From Bacillota bacterium (GTDB lineage: Bacteria > Bacillota > Clostridia > Lachnospirales > Lachnospiraceae), in contig JAEWWQ010000265.1 in assembly GCA_023458855.1 (NCBI GenBank), forward strand, positions 1 to 5,171: DNA of 5,171 nucleotides, read 5' to 3'. The position numbers were made by a program, and so were the translations under genes. Position 1 is the first letter of the stretch; the number at the start of each line of letters is the position of its first letter. The notes beneath the pieces were generated by a model. That model saw nothing but the letters and a program-made list of their open reading frames with translations, did not search any database and was not told the origin of the DNA. This document shows, piece after piece, positions 1 through 5,171 of the stretch.

Positions 1-1
1 G

Positions 2-469
2 AGCAAGTGCATAGAGAATAAATATTTCGCTATGGTCGCACCTTGTATGATTGCCAAAGAAAATCCGTTGTTTTGTGTAAATGATGTTTTCAATGCAGTA
101 CTGGTACATGGTAATACACTCGGAAGCACAATGTATTATGGAAGGGGTGCCGGAAAATTGCCGACAGCAAGTGCAGTGGTATCCGATGTTATTGATTGTG
201 TAAAGCATCTTGGTAAAACGGTGTTCTGTATCTGGGAAGAAGAAAATTTAGTATTGTCGGACATCGGCGAAGATGTGAGACAATTCTTTGTAAGGGCAAA
301 AGGAACGGATAAAGCAGCGATAGAGGCTTTATTTGGCAGGGTAACGGTAGTGGATGCGGGCATTACAGACGAGACAGGTTTTCTGACGGCGCAGATGAGT
401 GAAAAAGAATATAAAAAGGCTGCAGCAGGTTTGGAAATTCTGAGTATGATTCGTGTAGAGACAAAATAA
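2..469 (+). CDS. hom: Homoserine dehydrogenase, C-terminal part (5' end outside window)
   Basis: This is the 3' end of homoserine dehydrogenase (EC 1.1.1.3), which reduces aspartate semialdehyde to homoserine with NAD(P)H in the cytoplasm. The frame is open to the left edge, so the ATG at 32 is an internal methionine and not the start; 155 residues are visible. The end of the catalytic domain is clear: NPLFCVNDVFNAV (visible residues 21-33) followed by the family signature GRGAGKLPTASAV (48-60). The Rossmann NAD(P)-binding domain and the catalytic lysine region lie upstream and cannot be seen. Visible residues about 93-152 (from RQFFVRAKG to ILSMIRVE) have an alternating strand/helix order consistent with a divergent ACT-like regulatory fold, which is an inference from pattern only. 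The gene leads a cluster with the mutase-like protein 28 bases downstream and aspartate kinase after that, which supports a threonine-pathway role. Identity is confident; the regulatory-domain reading is tentative. Confidence 0.93.
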   Translation, partial: SKCIENKYFAMVAPCMIAKENPLFCVNDVFNAVLVHGNTLGSTMYYGRGAGKLPTASAVVSDVIDCVKHLGKTVFCIWEEENLVLSDIGEDVRQFFVRAKGTDKAAIEALFGRVTVVDAGITDETGFLTAQMSEKEYKKAAAGLEILSMIRVETK

Positions 470-486
470 AAAATGTTGTCGCAGAT

Positions 487-491
487 GGGAG
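487..491 (+). promoter_or_regulatory. Ribosome binding site of the apgM-like gene
   Basis: GGGAG lies six bases before the ATG at 498. Upstream ATGs at 473 and 485 are out of frame with the gene, so this site supports 498 as the start. The site is within the 28-base gap after the hom stop codon. Confidence 0.6.
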
Positions 492-497
492 CTAAAA

Positions 498-1700
498 ATG
501 AAATATGTAGTAGTACTTGGTGATGGCATGGCTGATGAGCCAATTGAAGCAATAGGAAATAAGACACCGTTGGAATATGCGCATACGCCTAATATGGATA
601 TGCTGAGTAAGCTGGGTGAAATAGGAATGGTGCATACGATCCCGGACGGCATGAAGCCGGGATCTGATACAGCCAACCTGTCAGTGATAGGATATGATCC
701 GAAGAAGTACTATTCAGGACGGTCACCGTTGGAAGCATTAAGTATAGGAGTTCCGATGAAAGACACAGATATAGCAATTCGCTGTAATATTGTAACTATA
801 TCGGAAGAAGATGTACCATTTGAGCAAAAGACGATTATTGATCATAGTGCAAGTGAGATTAGTACCGAAGATTGTGCAATTTTGCTGGAGGCAGTCCGCA
901 GAGAATTAGAAACAGATAAGTTTAAGTTCTATCTTGGTACCAGCTATCGTCATTGCCTGATCTGGGAGAAGGGTGCTGTAGTGGAATTGACACCGCCGCA
1001 TGATGTACTGACACAGGTAATAGGACAATACCTGCCTGCGGAACCACAACTACGGGAGATGATGAAGAAAAGTTATGATATTTTGGTAAATCACCCTCTT
1101 AATCTGGAACGTAAGAAAAATGGCTTGAATCCGGCCAATTGCTGCTGGTTCTGGGGTGCCGGAACAAAGCCGATGCTATCTGATTTTACCGAGAAAACAG
1201 GTAAAAAGGGAATGATGATTTCGGCTGTGGATTTATTGAAAGGAATTGCAGTTGGAGCAGGAATGGGAGTTGCAGAAGTAGAAGGTGCAAATGGCGGGCT
1301 TCATACCAATTATGCAGGTAAGAAAGAAGCAGCAGTTAAGGCATTAACAGAGGACGGCTATGATTTTGCATATATTCATGTGGAAGCACCGGATGAGATG
1401 GGACACCAGGGCAGTGTGGAACGCAAGGTGCAGGCAATTCAATATTTGGATGAAAAGGTAATAGGCCCTTTGGTAGAAGAATTGGAAATGAAACAGGTAG
1501 AATTCAGATTGCTCGTCTTACCTGATCATCCGACACCGATACGGGTAAGGACGCATACTTCCGAGAATGTACCATATCTGTTATACGATAGTACAGAAAA
1601 ACAGAATCATACATGGAATTATAATGAGGCAGAGGCAGCAGGAAGCGGTAACTATGTGGATAAGGGGCATGAAATTTTAAATTTATTATTTTCCAGATAA
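498..1700 (+). CDS. Archaeal-type (apgM-like) phosphoglycerate mutase family protein, proposed homoserine kinase
   Basis: This 400-residue protein belongs to the cofactor-independent phosphoglycerate mutase branch of the alkaline phosphatase superfamily, archaeal (ApgM) type, and is full length for that family. Metal-site and active-site motifs are present: GDG with Asp9 near the N-terminus, GSDTANLSVIGYDP at 55-68 with Ser56 at the expected phospho-acceptor position, HVEAPDEMGH at 294-303, and PDHPTP (342-347) followed by His353 in RTHT. NCCWFWGAGTKP at 214-225 matches the 'WxWG' segment typical of the sub-family proposed to be a homoserine kinase (TIGR02535). That proposal fits the position here between homoserine dehydrogenase and aspartate kinase: it would convert homoserine plus ATP to O-phosphohomoserine for threonine synthase. 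The alternative is a true 2,3-bisphosphoglycerate-independent phosphoglycerate mutase of glycolysis; sequence alone does not settle this. The start is the canonical MKYVVVLGDG opening with a GGGAG site. No signal peptide or membrane segment is seen, so it is probably cytoplasmic. It is likely co-transcribed with hom. Confidence 0.92.
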   Translation: MKYVVVLGDGMADEPIEAIGNKTPLEYAHTPNMDMLSKLGEIGMVHTIPDGMKPGSDTANLSVIGYDPKKYYSGRSPLEALSIGVPMKDTDIAIRCNIVTISEEDVPFEQKTIIDHSASEISTEDCAILLEAVRRELETDKFKFYLGTSYRHCLIWEKGAVVELTPPHDVLTQVIGQYLPAEPQLREMMKKSYDILVNHPLNLERKKNGLNPANCCWFWGAGTKPMLSDFTEKTGKKGMMISAVDLLKGIAVGAGMGVAEVEGANGGLHTNYAGKKEAAVKALTEDGYDFAYIHVEAPDEMGHQGSVERKVQAIQYLDEKVIGPLVEELEMKQVEFRLLVLPDHPTPIRVRTHTSENVPYLLYDSTEKQNHTWNYNEAEAAGSGNYVDKGHEILNLLFSR

Positions 1701-1742
1701 TGAAAGATAAAAAAATAGGGATTTGCATAGATTAGAAAAAAT

Positions 1743-1748
1743 GAGGAG
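1743..1748 (+). promoter_or_regulatory. Ribosome binding site of aspartate kinase
   Basis: GAGGAG lies eight bases before the ATG at 1757, a good Gram-positive Shine-Dalgarno site. The nearby ATG at 1741 is out of frame, so 1757 is the start. The 56-base gap upstream (1701-1756) is A-rich and shows no hairpin terminator or convincing promoter, so translation is probably re-initiated on a shared transcript. Confidence 0.7.
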
Positions 1749-1756
1749 TAGTTATC

Positions 1757-3076
1757 ATGAAAAAAGTTGTAAAGTTTGGCGGAAGTTCGTTGGCAAGCGC
1801 AGCACAATTTGAAAAAGTCGGTGAGATCATCAGAGCTGATGCAGATAGAAAATATGTAGTGCCATCGGCACCAGGGAAACGATATGGAAAAGATACAAAA
1901 GTAACAGATATGCTTTACGCAGCCTATGCATTAGCAGAAAACGAGGAAGATTTTTCAAAAGAGCTGAAAAGCATTGCAGACAGATATCAGGAAATTATCG
2001 ATGGATTAAAGTTAGAGTTATCCCTGGAAAATGAATTTAAGGAAATCACAGATCATTTTCGAAAAAAAGCAGGTGAAAGCTATGCAGCCAGCCGCGGAGA
2101 ATATTTAAATGGTATTATTATGGCCAATTACTTAGGGTATGAATTCATAGATGCCGCAGAAGTGGTATTCTTTGATAAAAATGGTAATTTTCTTCCAGAT
2201 AAGACCAATGAAATCTTGTCAAAAAGACTTCAGGGCTGTGAAAATGCAGTAATTCCTGGATTTTATGGGGTACGCCTTGACGGGGTAATTCAGACCTTTT
2301 CAAGAGGAGGATCAGATATCACAGGTTCCGTTGTAGCCAAAGCAGTATGTGCAGATGTATATGAGAACTGGACAGATGTATCAGGCTTCTTAATTGCTGA
2401 TCCCAGAGTTATCAGTAATCCGAAGGGAATTGACACAATTACGTATCGTGAATTACGTGAATTAAGTTATATGGGAGCAACGGTGCTGCACGAAGATGCT
2501 ATTTTCCCGGTTCGTAAAGCAGGTATTCCGATTAATATCAAAAATACAAATGCACCTGAGGATGCAGGGACCTGGATCGTTGAGAGTACGTGCCAGAAAC
2601 CGAAATATGTTATTACCGGTATTGCAGGGAAAAAAGGATTCTGCTCTATCAATATTGATAAAGATATGATGAATTCAGAGATTGGATTTGGCAGGAAAGT
2701 ACTACAGGTATTTGAAGAAAACGGAATTTCGTTTGAACACACTCCATCAGGGATTGATACGATGACTGTATTTGTTCATCAGTCTGAATTTGCGGAAAAG
2801 GAGCAGAGCGTATTAGCCGGCCTGCATAAAGCAGTACAACCGGACTCTGTTGACCTGGAATCAGATCTGGCGTTGATCGCAGTAGTTGGACGTGGAATGC
2901 GGGCAACGCGTGGCACGGCAGGAAGAATCTTTTCGGCATTGGCGCATGCAAATGTGAATGTTAAAATGATTGATCAGGGCTCTTCGGAACTGAATATTAT
3001 TATTGGTGTAAAGAATGAAGATTTTGAAGAAGCAATAAAGGCTATCTATGCTATTTTTGTTGAGATTCAGTTATAG
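1757..3076 (+). CDS. lysC: Aspartate kinase (monofunctional, with two ACT domains)
   Basis: Aspartate kinase (EC 2.7.2.4) phosphorylates aspartate to aspartyl phosphate, the first step toward lysine, threonine and methionine. The 439-residue protein is full length for a monofunctional enzyme. The amino acid kinase domain spans about 1-275: KFGGSSL at 6-12, the VPSAPGKR segment at 35-42, SRGEYLNG at 112-119 holding a likely aspartate-binding Glu, SRGGSD at 182-187, and ADPR at 214-217 in the nucleotide-binding part. Two ACT domains follow, about 283-340 and 371-431; the second carries VVGRGMRATRGTAGRIFSAL. SAPGKR plus DTKVTD (46-51) resembles the Bacillus YclM (aspartokinase III) type rather than the LysC type with an internal start. 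The gene symbol is used generically. Allosteric feedback is expected from the ACT domains, and the neighbours suggest threonine as an effector, but the ligand cannot be read from sequence. It is the last gene of the cluster, followed by a terminator. Confidence 0.96.
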   Translation: MKKVVKFGGSSLASAAQFEKVGEIIRADADRKYVVPSAPGKRYGKDTKVTDMLYAAYALAENEEDFSKELKSIADRYQEIIDGLKLELSLENEFKEITDHFRKKAGESYAASRGEYLNGIIMANYLGYEFIDAAEVVFFDKNGNFLPDKTNEILSKRLQGCENAVIPGFYGVRLDGVIQTFSRGGSDITGSVVAKAVCADVYENWTDVSGFLIADPRVISNPKGIDTITYRELRELSYMGATVLHEDAIFPVRKAGIPINIKNTNAPEDAGTWIVESTCQKPKYVITGIAGKKGFCSINIDKDMMNSEIGFGRKVLQVFEENGISFEHTPSGIDTMTVFVHQSEFAEKEQSVLAGLHKAVQPDSVDLESDLALIAVVGRGMRATRGTAGRIFSALAHANVNVKMIDQGSSELNIIIGVKNEDFEEAIKAIYAIFVEIQL

Positions 3077-3077
3077 T

Positions 3078-3097
3078 ATTCAGAATTGTTTCTGAAT
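3078..3097. other. Short inverted repeat (8-bp stem, 4-base loop) after the aspartate kinase stop
   Basis: ATTCAGAA at 3078-3085 pairs perfectly with TTCTGAAT at 3090-3097 around a TTGT loop, one base after the stop codon. It has no T-run after it on the + strand and is A/T-rich, so it is not a good terminator by itself. It may help protect the 3' end of the transcript or may be incidental. Confidence 0.5.
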
Positions 3098-3102
3098 TCA
3101 TA

Positions 3103-3153
3103 GAAACAAACAGGCCTGTCAGTTCCAGTTATGAAACTGACAGGCCTGTTTTT
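3103..3153. terminator. Bidirectional intrinsic terminator between convergent genes
   Basis: A perfect 17-bp stem is formed by 3108-3124 and 3135-3151 with a 10-base loop. The stem is GC-rich in the middle (CAGGCCTG). On the + strand it runs into TTTTT (3149-3153), suiting termination of the hom-aspartate kinase transcript 31 bases after its stop codon. On the - strand the same stem is followed by TTTGTTTC, suiting termination of the phosphorylase transcript 13 bases after its stop. The placement between two convergent stop codons fits a shared terminator. Confidence 0.92.
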
Positions 3154-3164
3154 CACTTTATTTC

Positions 3165-5171
3165 TTAACCCATTGTGATCTCAACGTTGTATGTTGTTTT
3201 TCCTTTTTCATAAGGAATGATACAGCCTTCAACAGCAATGCCATCTACCATCATGCTGGAAATTCCTTTTTCAACATTATTAGGATTCTTAACCTGAATG
3301 TTATAAGTTCCTTCACGGAATTTTCTTGTTATTGTAAAATCACCAAATCCTTTAGGAACGCAAGGGTTCACACTAAGGCCTGTATGCATTGGATAGACAC
3401 CAAGGATATATTGTGAGATATTAACAAAGGTCCAGGCAGCAGTTCCGGTTAACCAGCTGTTCTTAGCTTCCCCGTGGAATTTTGCATCTCTTCCGGCTAC
3501 CATCTGGGCATATACATATGGCTCAGTTCTATGTATCTCACTGATTTCCTCTAAGTAAGAAGGACATGTCTTCTTATAAATCTCAAATGCACGGTCGCCG
3601 CGTCCGATTACAGTTTCAGCAATGGATACCCAAGGATTGTTGTGGCAGAAGATTCCGGCATTTTCCTTATATCCCGGTGGGTATGAACTGACTTCACCGA
3701 GTTCAAGGTGATATTCTGTATAAGCAGGCTGTAAGATCATAATACCATATTTGGTATCCAATTTTTCTTTTACAGAATCTAATGCTTTTCTGGCAAGACC
3801 ATTGTCAACACCAACTCCGGCAAGTACACAGAATCCCTGTGGTTCTATAAAGATCTGACCTTCTTTGCATTCTTTGGAACCGATTTTTTGGCCGTATGCA
3901 TCATATGCACGGACAAACCAGTCACCATCCCAGCCATCAGTAGTAATAGCTTTGTTCATTTCTTCCACTTCAGCTAATGCGCGGGCGGCCTCTTCTTTAT
4001 TGCCCTGCAATTCACAAAGTTCCGCATATTCTTTACCGTATTTAATAAACATTCCGGCGATAAATACAGATTCAGCAACCGGTCCTTCGCTTGGTCCGAA
4101 TGTCTGGAAGGATTCACCCGGGTGTTCTGAGAAACAGTTCAAATTCAGGCAGTCATTCCAATCGGCACGGCCAATACATGGAAGAAGGTGTGGTCCTTTA
4201 TGATTTACAATATAGTCAAAGGAACGTTTTAAGTGCTCCATCAAAGGCTCTGCTACTGACATGTCATTATCGAAAGGTACGATTTCATCTAAGATTGACA
4301 TATCACCTGTTTCACGGATATAAGCAGAGGTACCTGCAATCAACCATAAAGGATCATCATTGAAACCGCTGCCGATATCGGAATTTCCTTTTTTGGTAAG
4401 TGGCTGGTATTGGTGATAAGCACTGCCATCTTCGAACTGTGTAGAGGCAATATCAATAATTCTTTCCCTTGCGCGATCCGGAATAAGATGTACGAATCCA
4501 AGTAAATCCTGGCAGGAATCTCGGAATCCCATGCCGCGTCCGATGCCCGATTCATAATAAGAAGCAGAACGTGACATGTTGAAGGTAACCATACATTGAT
4601 ATTGATTCCATATATTAACCATGCGGTTGACATTGGCATCAGAAGAGGAAACCTCATATTTTGCAAGCAATGTTTTCCAATAATCCTGAAGAGCTGCAAA
4701 TGCTTTATCTACATCGGCATCTGACTGATACTTTGCCAACATCTTAACAGCAGGTACTTTATTAATGACACCATAAGATTCCCATTTATCTTCCTGCGGG
4801 TTTTCCACATAACCAAGAACAAATACGTAGGACCTTGTCTCGCCAGGGTTTAATGTAATGTTAATCTGATGAGAAGCAATCGGGGACCATCCACTTGCGA
4901 TCGAATTTGTTGCTTTCCCATTCTTTACAACTTCAGGAGAATCCGGACCATTATAGGCACCCAGGAAAGAATCACGGCTTGTATCGAATCCGTCAACTTC
5001 TGCATTAACAGAATATACGGCATAATGATTACGACGTTCGCGATATTCTGTTTTGTGGTAAATGGTAGAGCCGGCAACTTCCACTTCGCCGATACTTAAG
5101 TTTCTCTGGAAGTTCTTCATATCATCATCTGCATTCCAGAGGCACCATTCTACATAGGAGAACAGGGAAAC
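3165..5171 (-). CDS. cbp: Cellobiose phosphorylase (GH94), N-terminus outside window
   Basis: This inverting phosphorylase (EC 2.4.1.20) cleaves cellobiose with phosphate into glucose 1-phosphate and glucose in the cytoplasm. The frame stays open to the right edge and the 17 codons before the ATG at 5118-5120 encode conserved family sequence (FSYVEWCLWNADDD), so that ATG is internal. Visible are 668 residues; known enzymes have about 810-820, so roughly 145 are missing. Order, counted from the edge: end of the N-terminal beta-sandwich (1 to about 140), linker helices (about 150-180), (alpha/alpha)6 barrel (about 180-595), and a small C-terminal beta domain. IGRADWND at 333-340 holds the general acid, by family knowledge Asp337. 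His510 in FCHNNPW and Thr575-Gly576 in WLTGTAAW match the phosphate-binding residues. FRDSCQDLLGF (216-226) is also typical. Motifs fit cellobiose phosphorylase better than chitobiose or cellodextrin phosphorylase, but substrate is inferred. It is transcribed toward the threonine cluster and is a separate unit; its promoter and neighbours are not visible. Confidence 0.95.
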   Translation of the reverse strand, partial: VSLFSYVEWCLWNADDDMKNFQRNLSIGEVEVAGSTIYHKTEYRERRNHYAVYSVNAEVDGFDTSRDSFLGAYNGPDSPEVVKNGKATNSIASGWSPIASHQINITLNPGETRSYVFVLGYVENPQEDKWESYGVINKVPAVKMLAKYQSDADVDKAFAALQDYWKTLLAKYEVSSSDANVNRMVNIWNQYQCMVTFNMSRSASYYESGIGRGMGFRDSCQDLLGFVHLIPDRARERIIDIASTQFEDGSAYHQYQPLTKKGNSDIGSGFNDDPLWLIAGTSAYIRETGDMSILDEIVPFDNDMSVAEPLMEHLKRSFDYIVNHKGPHLLPCIGRADWNDCLNLNCFSEHPGESFQTFGPSEGPVAESVFIAGMFIKYGKEYAELCELQGNKEEAARALAEVEEMNKAITTDGWDGDWFVRAYDAYGQKIGSKECKEGQIFIEPQGFCVLAGVGVDNGLARKALDSVKEKLDTKYGIMILQPAYTEYHLELGEVSSYPPGYKENAGIFCHNNPWVSIAETVIGRGDRAFEIYKKTCPSYLEEISEIHRTEPYVYAQMVAGRDAKFHGEAKNSWLTGTAAWTFVNISQYILGVYPMHTGLSVNPCVPKGFGDFTITRKFREGTYNIQVKNPNNVEKGISSMMVDGIAVEGCIIPYEKGKTTYNVEITMG

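Noticed and set aside
32..34. ATG as the start of homoserine dehydrogenase
   Set aside because: The frame is open from base 2 and the encoded protein begins deep inside the catalytic domain, so the true start is upstream of the window.
136..676. Two overlapping open frames of 143 and 115 codons on the - strand across the hom/apgM-like junction
   Set aside because: They are antisense to two strongly conserved genes, have low-complexity Ser/Phe/Pro-rich translations and no recognisable family motif or good ribosome binding site.
1701..1756. Possible internal promoter or terminator between the apgM-like gene and aspartate kinase
   Set aside because: The 56 bases are A-rich, but I could not find a properly spaced -35/-10 pair or an inverted repeat with a T-run.
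2467..2951. Antisense open frames of 91 and 100 codons within aspartate kinase
   Set aside because: They fully overlap conserved kinase/ACT coding sequence and resemble no protein family.
3865..4363. Open frames of 112 and 90 codons on the + strand within the phosphorylase gene
   Set aside because: They are antisense to the GH94 catalytic barrel region, including the RADWND motif, and have no supporting motif or context.
4340..4699. 119-codon open frame on the - strand in another frame of the phosphorylase gene
   Set aside because: It lies in an alternative frame of the continuous GH94 coding sequence, which shows no frameshift here.
5118..5120. ATG as the start of the phosphorylase
   Set aside because: The frame continues upstream to the window edge with conserved GH94 sequence (VEWCLWNADDD), so the gene starts outside the window.

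Overview
The window looks like chromosomal DNA from an AT-rich low-GC Gram-positive anaerobe, most likely a Clostridia member near Lachnospiraceae. This rests on the A/T-rich codon and spacer composition, the GGAG-type ribosome binding sites, and the pairing of a clostridial-style threonine cluster with an intracellular cellobiose phosphorylase. The taxonomic call is an inference; no rRNA or other marker gene is present.

Layout. Positions 2-3076 on the + strand hold three genes in one direction: the 3' end of homoserine dehydrogenase (hom, cut by the left edge), a 400-residue archaeal-type (apgM-like) phosphoglycerate mutase relative of the kind proposed to act as homoserine kinase, and a complete aspartate kinase with two C-terminal ACT domains. 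Spacers are 28 and 56 bases, and no terminator is visible between the genes. Positions 3077-3164 are a short convergent spacer with a small hairpin directly after the aspartate kinase stop and a strong 17-bp stem with T-rich flanks on both sides, which reads as a bidirectional terminator. Positions 3165-5171 on the - strand hold most of a GH94 cellobiose phosphorylase whose N-terminus runs off the right edge.

How the genes work together. Aspartate kinase catalyses the first step of the aspartate pathway, homoserine dehydrogenase makes homoserine, and the mutase-like protein is placed to phosphorylate homoserine on the way to threonine. No GHMP-type thrB or thrC is seen in the window. The phosphorylase belongs to a separate transcription unit for cellodextrin use, splitting cellobiose with phosphate into glucose 1-phosphate and glucose.

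Overall this is ordinary core metabolism. I found no mobile element, CRISPR array, RNA gene or unknown defence-like system. The point most worth a second look is the mutase-family protein sitting where a homoserine kinase is expected.
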